A stretch of 64,000 nucleotides of DNA from assembly GCA_022538095.1 (NCBI GenBank), contig JAKYXN010000021.1, positions 1 through 64,000 on the forward strand, given 5' to 3'. Under the pieces are notes generated by a model. The model was not told the origin of the DNA and made no database searches. It saw only the letters and a list, made by a program, of their open reading frames with translations. Positions within the stretch are counted from its first letter, which is position 1. The number at the start of each line of letters is the position of its first letter. This stretch comes from Puniceicoccaceae bacterium K14. Lineage in GTDB: Bacteria > Verrucomicrobiota > Verrucomicrobiia > Opitutales > Opitutaceae. Position numbers and translations under genes: made by a program. This document shows, piece after piece, positions 23,063 through 31,545 of the stretch.

Positions 23063-23556
23063 TGACATTGGATACAAAGAAATCCATTTTGCGGAGCATA
23101 TCTCGCAAGTACGGCAGAATTGCGAACAGCCTGGGGCATAGCTCTGTGGATGCAGACGACTTCTTTTTTATTGGGTTGGGTTACGTGCTAAACGATACTG
23201 GGATTGGGCTGCGAAAAGCGAAATGTCGCATGATAGACCAGTTGCGCAAAACCGTAGGTGATCGGCGATATGGACCCTATCGGGTCAACGTGCCGGGAGA
23301 CAGTCTCGCAGAAATATCTTATCCGAATTCTAGTAGATACGACGACGCGAAGGAAATGGTTTTAGACATAGCGGAGGACGTGTTGACGAATAAACAGCTA
23401 TACGTAGTCAACGCATTATTACAGGGACGCACATTAACTGAAATCGGCAATGAGTTGGGCACGACTACGCAGAATATCTGCAATGTAAGCAAGTCGGCAA
23501 TCCGGCGGATTCGGCATCGACTTGGAGTACGCGAAGTAAACGGAGAATTAAATTAG
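23059..23556 (+). CDS. Phage-encoded sigma-70-like factor
   Basis: 165 residues, starting within the stop of the previous gene (ATGATG, either Met). Residues about 25-60 (SSVDADDFFFIGLGYVLND ... LRKAKCRMIDQLRK) look like a shortened sigma region 2. Residues 110-155 (DVLTNKQLYVVNALLQG, LTEIGNELGTTTQNICN and AIRRIRHRL) are a region 4-type helix-turn-helix. It probably directs RNA polymerase to phage late or lysis promoters. Its place among tailspike and holin-like genes is unusual. Confidence 0.7.
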   Translation: MMTLDTKKSILRSISRKYGRIANSLGHSSVDADDFFFIGLGYVLNDTGIGLRKAKCRMIDQLRKTVGDRRYGPYRVNVPGDSLAEISYPNSSRYDDAKEMVLDIAEDVLTNKQLYVVNALLQGRTLTEIGNELGTTTQNICNVSKSAIRRIRHRLGVREVNGELN

Positions 23557-23561
23557 AAATT

Positions 23562-23759
23562 ATGACGAATCCACTGAAAGATAAGGACGGTAAGACAGGA
23601 CTACTGCGTTGTAGTGTGGTGGTTGTGTTGTTGTGTGTAATGACAGTTTGGGTGCGTACTAGCTGGGTGAATAATGAAATGACGCCTTTGAGTCTTGAGG
23701 ATGTGATTTTGATACTGGGGGTATTGGGGGCCAAGACGGTGCAGACGGTTAAGGACTAA
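23562..23759 (+). CDS. Small single-helix membrane protein
   Basis: 65 residues with one hydrophobic helix, about residues 16-30 (RCSVVVVLLCVMTVWVR), and a second weak one near 45-55 (DVILILGVLGA). It begins 5 nt after the sigma gene and sits next to other small membrane proteins, so a holin or lysis role is likely but unproven. Confidence 0.45.
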   Translation: MTNPLKDKDGKTGLLRCSVVVVLLCVMTVWVRTSWVNNEMTPLSLEDVILILGVLGAKTVQTVKD

Positions 23760-23761
23760 TT

Positions 23762-23791
23762 GCCCACTAAGGACACAAAGTGACACGAAGG
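23762..23791 (+). repeat. Dispersed repeat family A, last copy seen
   Basis: GCCCACTAAGGACACAAAGT followed by GACACGAAGG, 9 nt before the next ATG. I saw no copies in the tail genes or the chromosome to the right of this point. Confidence 0.8.
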
Positions 23792-23799
23792 GAATTTAT

Positions 23800-24189
23800 A
23801 TGGATGATTTAACTACAATGGGGATTTCTGGGTCTTTGGGCTTTTTGTTTCGGCATATTACAGAGCTGAGAAACGATAATCGTAGGAATTCTCAGGAGAA
23901 TCAAAAATCTCATGAGGAGAGTAAAGACGCAGCGGCGAAGCGTGTCGGCGGAACAATGATGCGTCGCTGGATTTATGCCTTGGTGGCGTTTGCTTTTATC
24001 TCGGTGATAATCGCAGGGTTCTTTAAGTATCCTGTTGTTTTAGAGCATCAACTTGATCGTAATTTTTTGGGAATCATTCATTGGGAAAAAATAAAATATG
24101 TAACAGTGAATGGCGTGGTGATGCTTAAAGAAAACCGACAGGCGTTTTTATCTCTAATTAGTTTTTATCTCGGGCAAGGAGTTAAGTAG
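23800..24189 (+). CDS. Holin-like membrane protein
   Basis: 129 residues. N-terminal charged, probably coiled stretch (LRNDNRRNSQENQKSHEESK), one strong membrane helix around residues 56-73 (WIYALVAFAFISVIIAGFF), and a C-terminal soluble part. It lies within a cluster of small membrane proteins between tailspike and tail genes, which suggests lysis. No endolysin was found beside it. Confidence 0.45.
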   Translation: MDDLTTMGISGSLGFLFRHITELRNDNRRNSQENQKSHEESKDAAAKRVGGTMMRRWIYALVAFAFISVIIAGFFKYPVVLEHQLDRNFLGIIHWEKIKYVTVNGVVMLKENRQAFLSLISFYLGQGVK

Positions 24190-24203
24190 AAGCATAAGTA
24201 AGT

Positions 24204-24449
24204 ATGGTGAATAAGAATACAATTGGGGTTTTAGCGTCGTGGGTGAGTTTAGTGACTTTGCCGGTTTTGTTGGCTCTTTGCTCATGGGCATTGCTGCAAA
24301 TCGTAAGTCACGGGGAGCGAATCACACGCTTAGAAGCTTTGCTTAATGTAGAACCTTTGGTGACTCGTCGGGAATTTCGTCATGAGTTGGATAGAGTAAG
24401 CTCTTCAATCCGTGATCACGAAGACCGGATACGGAAAGGAGGGATGTAA
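24204..24449 (+). CDS. Membrane-anchored coiled-coil protein (spanin- or holin-like)
   Basis: 81 residues. One N-terminal membrane helix (about 8-33, VLASWVSLVTLPVLLALCSW) followed by a charged helix (HGERITRLEALL ... RHELDRVSSSIRDHEDRIR). The layout resembles an inner-membrane spanin or a holin accessory protein. Context only; no family match. Confidence 0.4.
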   Translation: MVNKNTIGVLASWVSLVTLPVLLALCSWALLQIVSHGERITRLEALLNVEPLVTRREFRHELDRVSSSIRDHEDRIRKGGM

Positions 24450-24451
24450 GA

Positions 24452-24907
24452 ATGACTGATTTGAATGAAATCCAGCCTACCGCGATTGAGCTTTTGAATG
24501 GGAGCGCTTATTTCTCTGACTTGGGCATGACTTTTAATGAGTCGATCTTTGCTCGTTCGGAAAATGTGGGTGCGATTCCTTCTGAAATGGAGGGGGTTTT
24601 GAATTCGAAGGGCGTGTATGGCTCTGTACTGGTTCCGAATGGGGGTGTGAGCGAGCAGGCTGTATCGGGCGTAGCGGACATGAGATTTGTGCTTGGAGTA
24701 GCTATTTTTGAAAATCCTAAGACGAATCGGGATGGGAATGACGGATACAAGGCGATGCCGATGGATTTAGTGCAAGAAACGATCGTGGCGGTAAAGGAGC
24801 ACTCTAATTTTAAGTTGCTGGAGGGAGAATTTTATAAGACGCGCTGGGATGATGGTCTGAGCGTATGGGTATACGAAGTATTTTTTATGGTGGATGTGTT
24901 GCTTTGA
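24452..24907 (+). CDS. Tail terminator-like protein (lambda U position)
   Basis: 151 residues. Sequence such as VLGVAIFENPKTNRDGNDGYK and LVQETIVAVKEHSNFKLLEG fits small alpha/beta tail-completion proteins. It lies just before the tail tube gene, the usual place of the tail terminator. Called by position. Confidence 0.5.
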   Translation: MTDLNEIQPTAIELLNGSAYFSDLGMTFNESIFARSENVGAIPSEMEGVLNSKGVYGSVLVPNGGVSEQAVSGVADMRFVLGVAIFENPKTNRDGNDGYKAMPMDLVQETIVAVKEHSNFKLLEGEFYKTRWDDGLSVWVYEVFFMVDVLL

Positions 24908-24978
24908 CGGGGCGCATTTCACGGGAAGTTTAGGACGCTGGCTAATCTCCAAATAGATAAAAAAGGAGTTAGCAAAAA

Positions 24979-25446
24979 ATGGCATTACCAACTAAAGCAA
25001 ACGTAGCTGCGGATACGTTTAAACCAGTACATATGTGGGCGGTTATAACGCCTGATGGTGGTTCGGCGATCGAGGCCAAACCAAAAAAAATGACGCGTAA
25101 TTTTTCTATCAGTACGATTGATAGAAAGGTTCCACAAGGGGATTTCCTAGTTGCAGATGTGACATTCCCAACAACCAAGGAAGATTCGTTCACCTTGGAA
25201 TTTGAGGAATTTAACCAAGATGTATATGATTTGGCATTTGGTGGAAGTTTCACGGTGGGAACGTGTCAAATCTTCGCTACGGATCCACGGGATGCGGCTG
25301 GAGATGTGAAATACAAAACGGATGTATTCCCTTGTCAGGTTTTACCGGAATCTGGTGAGAGCTTGGACGCGGAAGCATTATCTGGATTTTCGATCAAAGT
25401 CGTACCTGGAACCAATGCGGTTGTAACCTGGAATGGACTTGCTTAA
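24979..25446 (+). CDS. Major tail tube protein
   Basis: 155 residues after an AAAAGGAGTTAGC ribosome site. Beta-rich sequence (RNFSISTIDRKVPQGDFLVA ... SFTLEFEEFNQDVYDLAFGG) typical in length and composition of lambda V-type tail tube subunits. It polymerises around the tape measure protein. Its place directly before the chaperone and tape measure genes supports the call. Confidence 0.65.
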   Translation: MALPTKANVAADTFKPVHMWAVITPDGGSAIEAKPKKMTRNFSISTIDRKVPQGDFLVADVTFPTTKEDSFTLEFEEFNQDVYDLAFGGSFTVGTCQIFATDPRDAAGDVKYKTDVFPCQVLPESGESLDAEALSGFSIKVVPGTNAVVTWNGLA

Positions 25447-25856
25447 TGAGCGAGGGGGTAGATAGCGATCTGCTCGAGCGTATTGAGAAACGCCGGAACC
25501 TTCTACAGCATGAGGAGGTTTCGGTGGAGTACCTGGATGGAGAGAGGGAGACTGTGACTGTGTGGCAATTGCCGATACGGGTAGTGGAGTCTCAGGCTTT
25601 CCAGGCTAACTGGCATTTGGAGTCTTATCTTTTGTGGGTAGCTACTAAGCTGAAAGGTGGCGTGGCAGCTCCGGAGGAGTGGGGCGATGGGCTTACGGGG
25701 GATAGTCATGATAGGGTGGTGGATCTCGCGCGAGAGCTGAACCGCCCGTCCTGGCTCCGGAGGAACCTTCGAAGGGTGAGATGGTTGACGGACATTGGGT
25801 TCCTCGACGCAAAATCTGCTTCTTCGACTGGATCCTCGACGCCGCCGGAGAGTTAG
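25446..25856 (+). CDS. Tail assembly chaperone-like protein (G position)
   Basis: 136 residues, overlapping the tube gene stop by 1 nt. Predicted alpha/beta N-terminus and a basic, Trp-containing C-terminus (RELNRPSWLRRNLRRVRWL). Lambda G and GT occupy this position and bind the tape measure protein. The next gene starts inside this one in the -1 frame. I found no canonical slippery heptamer in the shared stretch, so frameshifting is uncertain. Confidence 0.5.
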   Translation: MSEGVDSDLLERIEKRRNLLQHEEVSVEYLDGERETVTVWQLPIRVVESQAFQANWHLESYLLWVATKLKGGVAAPEEWGDGLTGDSHDRVVDLARELNRPSWLRRNLRRVRWLTDIGFLDAKSASSTGSSTPPES

Positions 25857-26170
25857 GACGCGAGATTGAAGAGATCAGGGATATGTCCCTGCAGCACGTA
25901 AAGATGCGGCTTAGGAGCGTGGATCGCCTACGGGCAAGACGCGAGTTGGAGAGATTGAATACGCTGGTCCGTATCCAAGATGCGGTAAATGACGGGAAGA
26001 AGGGCAATAAGAAACTAATGAAGTATGCCAAGAAATTGGAAAAGAACGCGGGATGGGGTCTTGCACCTGAGCAGGAACGAGAAGAGGCAGCGGTGAACGC
26101 GGTCGATTTCATCGAAAGCATGAAAAAAGCCGAGAAACGCAAGGCGATGGCTGAGCGGACGGGCAAGTAG
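25781..26170 (+). CDS. Second tail chaperone-like protein (T position), -1 frame overlap
   Basis: 129 residues if started at the ATG at 25781; the frame is open back to about 25715. Helical and charged (LGREIEEIRDMSLQHVKMRL ... KKLEKNAGWG). It overlaps the previous gene by 76 nt in the -1 frame, the geometry of lambda G/GT. It ends 2 nt before the tape measure start. Confidence 0.5.
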   Translation: MVDGHWVPRRKICFFDWILDAAGELGREIEEIRDMSLQHVKMRLRSVDRLRARRELERLNTLVRIQDAVNDGKKGNKKLMKYAKKLEKNAGWGLAPEQEREEAAVNAVDFIESMKKAEKRKAMAERTGK

Positions 26171-26172
26171 AG

Positions 26173-29100
26173 ATGGCTGATAAGAAGGAGATAGTCGATA
26201 TCCTGCTGAAGATCCGAGAGGATCAGGCGGAGCGTAAGCGTTTGTTGAATGGTTTCATCGAAATGCAGACGCAGGTGAACAAGCTGCAGGGCTCGCTGGA
26301 GAAGACGCTGAATAACCAATATGGGGGCGGTCTGGTAAAGGGTTTGTTGACGGCTACGGGTATTACTGTGGGACTGAATGAGGCGTTCCAGGCGACGAAG
26401 CGTTTTGTAGAGCGTGGTATCGATTTCTCGGCTACTATTGAGCAAAACCAGGTAGCGTTTGAAACGTTGCTAGGTGGAGCGGATGAAGCGCAAACGCGGG
26501 TTGCGGAGTTGGTAGACTTTGCGGCGGTGACGCCGTTCCGTTTTGCGGGTGTAGTGGATGCAAACCGACAGTTGCAAGTTTTGACGGATGGGGCTTTGGC
26601 AACGACGGATGGCTTGCGTATTGTGGGTGATGCAGCGGCGGCTACGGGGCGCGACTTTAGCCAAGTGGCGTTTTGGGTGGGTCGTGTGTATGCGGGTCTT
26701 AAGAGTGGCGAACCGATTGGTGAGGCGACGCTTCGCTTGATTGAGATGGGTCTAATATCGGGCGAGACATCGCGCGAGTTGCAACGACTGGCGACGAGCT
26801 CGCACTCTGCGGATGATGCGTTCCAGATAATCGAGCGTACCTTTGAAAATACGTCTGGTGCGATGGAGAAGCAGAGTCGTACGTTTAAGGGCTTGAGCGC
26901 TACGGTAGCGGACACGCTTGATGTGATGGCGAGCGATTTGACGCGACCGATATTTGACCACCTCAAGAACACAATGGAGGAAGTGCTTGAGCTGATTGGG
27001 GCGTTGCCTTCTGAGGTAGAGGTAGCTCGCAAGAAGTTGCGTTCTATTGGTGGTGACGTAGTGAGCTCGATCGATAACCTTACGAATGCAGAGGATCTGC
27101 CAAAGACACTGGAAGAGGTGAGCCGGCAGATGGATATTGCTCGCAAGAAGGCGAACTCGTTGGAGTTGGCTTTGAGAAGTTCTTTGGAGGTGAAGGGGTT
27201 CCAGCCTACTGGCAATGAGCAGACATCGCTAGCCGGCGATATCGCTCGTGGAGCGGGTAATGCTGCTATAGCGACGGGCGATGCGCTTAAGAGTTTGGTG
27301 GGTGTAGACAGTAGTCCGTACTCTGATGAATCTATAGAGCGAACGCGTGAGATAACGAAGAATTTGCGGGCGGTTAAAAGCGCCTTGGCTGAGTTGGAAT
27401 TTCGTGAGGAGCAGTTGCAGGGGCTGCTTGGTCCTAGAACTCAGGAGAGAATCGATGCGTTGGAGGAGCGTATTCAACGGTTGAATGAGACGGGTCAACG
27501 TAGGCTGAGTATTGGCAGCAAGGCGGAACTGGTACGGGCGGATGCGACTACTGGTCTTTTGAAAACGGAAGAGAATCGATTGAGAGTGGCTGAAGAGCAG
27601 CTCCGAATCGTCCGGGAAGGGATTACGACCAAGATTGAAGAAAACGCGTTGGCTAAAGAGGAGGAAACGCGCCTGAATACGGCGAAGACGCGTAATAGTG
27701 AACTGCTTGAGGGGTCTCAAAAGATAATCGAAGCGGCGGTAAAGGCTGCGGATGCGTATGAATTGCAGAATGGCTCCTTGGAAGAGCAGCAGGGTCGATT
27801 GCAGGAGCGTTTGACTTTGCTTGGGCTTGAGCAGGAAACCGAGCTTGAGAATTTGAAGCTTTTGGGTGAGCAGGCTGCTATCGATGAATCGAATGCTGAA
27901 TTCACGGTAAAGCGTCTTGATTTGGTGAAGCAAATTGAAGCGGTAGCTGGACGTATCCAGCGACGTGATTCGCAGGCGGCGGATAAAGCGAAGAGCGACT
28001 CCGAAAAAATCGCAAGGGAAGAGAAGAGGCTTGAACGTGAACGGCTGCGGGCGCAGAGGGAGAATTTTGATACACAAGAGTTGAGCTTGCGATTGGTGAT
28101 CGACCGTATCCAGCACGAGAGGCAATTGCTGGAGTTGAATGGTGTGACTGCGGATGAGCGTAGGAAGCAAGGAGAGTTGCTTGAAGCGGAACAATTGGCC
28201 CTAGCGAAGATAATTGCTTTAAAGAGGGAGGAGCTTTCTTTGGCATCGACTCCGCGCGAGAAGGTAACGATCGAGACGGAAATCCAAAACCTGGAACAGG
28301 AGAGTGTGATAAATGAGCGTAGCAATGAAGTGACTACGCGGGCGCAGGAAAGTCAGGAGGCGTTTGATACGCGGGGTGACCCGGATGTGAGTTTTCAGAA
28401 TTTGGGCGAGGCGCGGTTGGCGGCTTTGCAAGACTATGTGACGCAGGCGGGGACGTTGAATGATAATTTTTACCAGTCGCTTCTGGAGATAAATAACACT
28501 CTGGAAAGCAGTATTGCGGAATCGATCGAGGGGTTGATCTTGGGTACGGAGTCTTGGGGGGAGGCGTTGCAGAATATCGCTGCGACTTTTGGGACGAGTA
28601 TTGTACAGAGTATTGCTCAAATGGCGGCGAAGTGGATAACCTCGCGCATTGCGATGGCGGCGGTGGATAACACGCTGCGAGCGCAATCTACGGCTGCAAG
28701 CGCAGCGGAAGCGGGGACATTAACGGCTACTTGGGCGGCTCCGGCGGCTCTAGCTTCTGTAGGATCTTATGGGTCTGCGTTGGCGTTTATCCCATTGATG
28801 TTGGCTGCTGTTGCGGGTGCTGTTGCTGCGTTTGAGACGGGTGGTGGAATCGATGGGGGCGAGCAATTGATTCGGGTGAACGAGAAGGGGCGTGAGTTTG
28901 TGATAAACAACCCGACTTTAATCCGGTTTGGCGAGCAGGTGTTCAAAGATATGCAGAGTGGTAAGATAACGCCGCAAAACTTGGCGGAAGCGGGTGTTTC
29001 TAGCGGGGGGACGAGCTTTGCTAGTAGTTCGCCTAGGCTTTCTCAGAGCTCGGCAGAGGGCTCGAGTGCCAATAATGGTACCGGGGCGAATGAGGCGGCT

Positions 29101-29244
29101 CAGTCTGAAGGAGTTGCTGCCAATGTAAACGTTGGCGTTTTCGGTACAAAGGAAGAAACGATGAATTGGCTAAAGGGACAGGAAGGCGAGAAGGTAATTG
29201 TGGATACGTTTAATCGTAACTCGGAGGTACTAAGCAAAGAATAG
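26173..29244 (+). CDS. Tape measure protein
   Basis: 1023 residues, the second largest gene in the prophage. The N-terminal domain (about 70-270) carries the tape measure signature: ATIEQNQVAFETLLGGADEA, FAAVTPFRFAGVVDANRQLQ and SGLMSG-like GEATLRLIEMGLISG. Long coiled coils (about 380-720) follow, with hydrophobic helices at 870-920 (AAPAALASVGSYGSALAFIP) that probably insert in the host membrane. It sets tail length; by common scaling a long, flexible tail is expected. The many Arg/Glu/Leu-rich heptads explain the long open frames on the opposite strand. Confidence 0.88.
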   Translation: MADKKEIVDILLKIREDQAERKRLLNGFIEMQTQVNKLQGSLEKTLNNQYGGGLVKGLLTATGITVGLNEAFQATKRFVERGIDFSATIEQNQVAFETLLGGADEAQTRVAELVDFAAVTPFRFAGVVDANRQLQVLTDGALATTDGLRIVGDAAAATGRDFSQVAFWVGRVYAGLKSGEPIGEATLRLIEMGLISGETSRELQRLATSSHSADDAFQIIERTFENTSGAMEKQSRTFKGLSATVADTLDVMASDLTRPIFDHLKNTMEEVLELIGALPSEVEVARKKLRSIGGDVVSSIDNLTNAEDLPKTLEEVSRQMDIARKKANSLELALRSSLEVKGFQPTGNEQTSLAGDIARGAGNAAIATGDALKSLVGVDSSPYSDESIERTREITKNLRAVKSALAELEFREEQLQGLLGPRTQERIDALEERIQRLNETGQRRLSIGSKAELVRADATTGLLKTEENRLRVAEEQLRIVREGITTKIEENALAKEEETRLNTAKTRNSELLEGSQKIIEAAVKAADAYELQNGSLEEQQGRLQERLTLLGLEQETELENLKLLGEQAAIDESNAEFTVKRLDLVKQIEAVAGRIQRRDSQAADKAKSDSEKIAREEKRLERERLRAQRENFDTQELSLRLVIDRIQHERQLLELNGVTADERRKQGELLEAEQLALAKIIALKREELSLASTPREKVTIETEIQNLEQESVINERSNEVTTRAQESQEAFDTRGDPDVSFQNLGEARLAALQDYVTQAGTLNDNFYQSLLEINNTLESSIAESIEGLILGTESWGEALQNIAATFGTSIVQSIAQMAAKWITSRIAMAAVDNTLRAQSTAASAAEAGTLTATWAAPAALASVGSYGSALAFIPLMLAAVAGAVAAFETGGGIDGGEQLIRVNEKGREFVINNPTLIRFGEQVFKDMQSGKITPQNLAEAGVSSGGTSFASSSPRLSQSSAEGSSANNGTGANEAAQSEGVAANVNVGVFGTKEETMNWLKGQEGEKVIVDTFNRNSEVLSKE

Positions 29245-29245
29245 T

Positions 29246-31054
29246 ATGGCGAATGTTTTTGATATAGATGTTGGTGGTTTCCAAGCGAAGGCGTTGATTT
29301 TCCTAGCGGACTGGAAAAATTCCGGACCTAAGATTCAGCACAGGCGTGAATCGCAGATAAAGGAAGGAGACAGCGGAAAGGAGCGTAGGAAGAATTCAGA
29401 TGCATCGATGCTGCTTACGCAGTACTATGACTTGCTAATGAATGAGGATCAGGCGGAAGAGATGCGCCAGTTGATTGGCGAGGTGGCAGAGGATCCTGAT
29501 TTAAAAATAGCGGTGCCGATAATGGCAGATGCGTGGAAAGTGGATGATTTTGAATCCAATCGAATTTACGATGCTGAGTATATAATAAATTTCGACGAAG
29601 ATTTGGGCTGCGACGTATATCATAAAGATGATACGTTGCCTAGTCCGTTGCAATACACGCTTATAGCTCCTTTGATGTTTGGCACGTTTGTCGTCGAACC
29701 AAGAGTAAAGCCGGTAAATGGAAAATCGGGGAAATGTCGATTGAGCGTGGTGGAGGATAGTCCTTATACTCATCGCATTGAATGGGTGGATGCGGGTGTC
29801 GGCGGAGATTGGCCAGTGAGTTTAGTTCCTGATTGGACCTCTGAGATTACGGAAGTTTCGAAGAATGGAATTCGCAGAACAAGCCTAGGCGCGATGCGAG
29901 AGAAGATGACGGACGGTCATGAGTACGCTCCCCGTTATGAACGGACTGGAAAGTTCCTGATGGATCGTGATCAAATGAAAAAGCTTTTGAGCTTTTGGAA
30001 CGAGAAAAAGGGGCGCAATAAGAGTTTTGATGCTCCGCTTTGGTTTGATCCAGGGCTGCCTACAGAGGAGGCTCCGCATGGATATATAAGCCGGTTTAAT
30101 TCTGAAAACCTGATTTTTGAATTTAGAACTAGATCTGCCGCGAATTGCGGTGTCCAGTTGGCAACGCTGCCTTGGGAAGGGGAAGGCAGTGAAGAGTTTG
30201 AACTGGATGAAGAGGTGGTCTTGTTTAAATTCACATACAAGAGTCCTACGCCCTATGTTTGGTTGTATACAAACTATGAGCACGATATCGTAAACTCTGA
30301 GGGCACGTGGGAGAAGGCTCCCTTTGAGTTGAACGACAGGATTATAAGTAATATAAAGCTGCAGATTCGAAATTTTAACTTGAGCTCCCATAGGTTCGAG
30401 GGAAATCCCCTCGAATTATTCATGCCGCATGGGGCTGACGCGGACATGGGTATAGAGGTTTTTACGGCTCCCTATAATGATTTAGATAACATGACCTTGC
30501 AACTACGTGGGGAGGTGGATCCAAATAGTGTTGAGAGTGAGGGGCGTAGCATTAATGCGGAGTGTTCTCCTTTGGCTAATTTTCTAAATTCTCCATTTCC
30601 CAATTTTTACGTTAGCGTTAAGTGCAATTGGAATTTGTTTTCTAGTCAGTGCGGGGTGAATAAGGCTGATTTTTTGAGGGAGGGCACGATTTCCAGCATC
30701 ACGGATACTGAGATTGTTGTCGCTCCTGTGCCTTTAAGTGGGGGAGTTCTCACGTACTCGAATGAGGATTACTATGGTGGAGGGTACTTGTGGATTGGAG
30801 ACGGATTGACTTATGAACGGAGGGAGATCTTGAGCTCTTCTGAATCGTCTGGAGATCAATACCTGAACATAGAACGGCCATTGCGTTTCCACGGCGTAGG
30901 CGATACGGTTTACTACCTGCCAGGATGCGACAAGACCGCTACGCAATGCAGGGATAAGTTTAATAATTTTGCGAATTGCAGCGCGTTTGAGTTCTTCCCA
31001 ATCGAGGGACCGACAAACGAGCCGCTTGATGGTCCTTCTGGGACAAAGAAATAG
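29246..31054 (+). CDS. Distal tail / baseplate hub protein (BR0599/DUF2163-like C-terminus)
   Basis: 602 residues. The C-terminal part (about 495-590) has the pattern FSSQCGVNKADF ... YYLPGCDKTATQCRDKFNN then FANCSAFEFF, a Cys-rich signature I know from GTA-like tail proteins (BR0599 family). The N-terminal 200 residues look like a separate distal tail domain (QYTLIAPLMFGTFVVEPRVK). This suggests two tail tip functions in one chain, with the NlpC-like and J-like genes downstream in GTA order. Confidence 0.65.
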   Translation: MANVFDIDVGGFQAKALIFLADWKNSGPKIQHRRESQIKEGDSGKERRKNSDASMLLTQYYDLLMNEDQAEEMRQLIGEVAEDPDLKIAVPIMADAWKVDDFESNRIYDAEYIINFDEDLGCDVYHKDDTLPSPLQYTLIAPLMFGTFVVEPRVKPVNGKSGKCRLSVVEDSPYTHRIEWVDAGVGGDWPVSLVPDWTSEITEVSKNGIRRTSLGAMREKMTDGHEYAPRYERTGKFLMDRDQMKKLLSFWNEKKGRNKSFDAPLWFDPGLPTEEAPHGYISRFNSENLIFEFRTRSAANCGVQLATLPWEGEGSEEFELDEEVVLFKFTYKSPTPYVWLYTNYEHDIVNSEGTWEKAPFELNDRIISNIKLQIRNFNLSSHRFEGNPLELFMPHGADADMGIEVFTAPYNDLDNMTLQLRGEVDPNSVESEGRSINAECSPLANFLNSPFPNFYVSVKCNWNLFSSQCGVNKADFLREGTISSITDTEIVVAPVPLSGGVLTYSNEDYYGGGYLWIGDGLTYERREILSSSESSGDQYLNIERPLRFHGVGDTVYYLPGCDKTATQCRDKFNNFANCSAFEFFPIEGPTNEPLDGPSGTKK

Positions 31055-31071
31055 TGGGGGTATTTTTAAAC

Positions 31072-31545
31072 ATGGCTATGTATTTTGGAAATGAGGAAAG
31101 CAGGGAGCGCTTACTGCTTGAGGGGCGTTCGTGGCTTGGTACTCCATTTTTTAAAAGGTCCAAAGCAAAGGGGGTTGGAGGTGGTGTTGATTGCGTGAAT
31201 CTGGCGCAAATAATATATTACAACATTGGGGTCATTGATGAAATAAAGGATATGCCTGAATATAATCTTGATTGGCATTTTCATCAAGAGGATAGCTTAT
31301 TGGAGAGGATTTTTAAAGAAATGTATCCAAATGAATTTGTCGAAATTGATATTTCTGATGGATTAATGGTCGGAGACTTGATGCTTTTTAATCCTATGGG
31401 GGCGTGTATTCATCATTGCGGTATACTATATAGAGATAATTGGGTACTGCATGCGATGGTTGAAAGAGGGGTCATTGAGACACATATAAGTACAAGTGAG
31501 AGGGCTTTTACATTGGAAAAAGTCTTTAGACCAATTAAGTTATGA
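31072..31545 (+). CDS. NlpC/P60-type peptidase, tail-associated
   Basis: 157 residues from the ATG at 31072 (GGGGG upstream); a GTG at 31054 that overlaps the previous stop is the alternative. Pattern: GVDCVNLAQI (Cys nucleophile, C41), then HHCGILYRDNWVLHAM with the His. It would cut peptidoglycan during DNA entry and is placed as in gene transfer agent and siphophage tail tips (GTA gp14-like). It is the only peptidoglycan hydrolase I see in the window. Confidence 0.7.
   Translation: MAMYFGNEESRERLLLEGRSWLGTPFFKRSKAKGVGGGVDCVNLAQIIYYNIGVIDEIKDMPEYNLDWHFHQEDSLLERIFKEMYPNEFVEIDISDGLMVGDLMLFNPMGACIHHCGILYRDNWVLHAMVERGVIETHISTSERAFTLEKVFRPIKL

Noticed and set aside
25715-25856. Lambda-style G-GT frameshift signal
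   Set aside because: The frame geometry fits (-1, overlap of up to 142 nt) but no X-XXY-YYZ heptamer was found; kept only as a note on the genes.
26223-27215. 330-codon open frame on the minus strand
   Set aside because: Lies opposite the tape measure gene; Arg/Ser-rich translation with no conserved phrase, explained by codon bias of the real gene.
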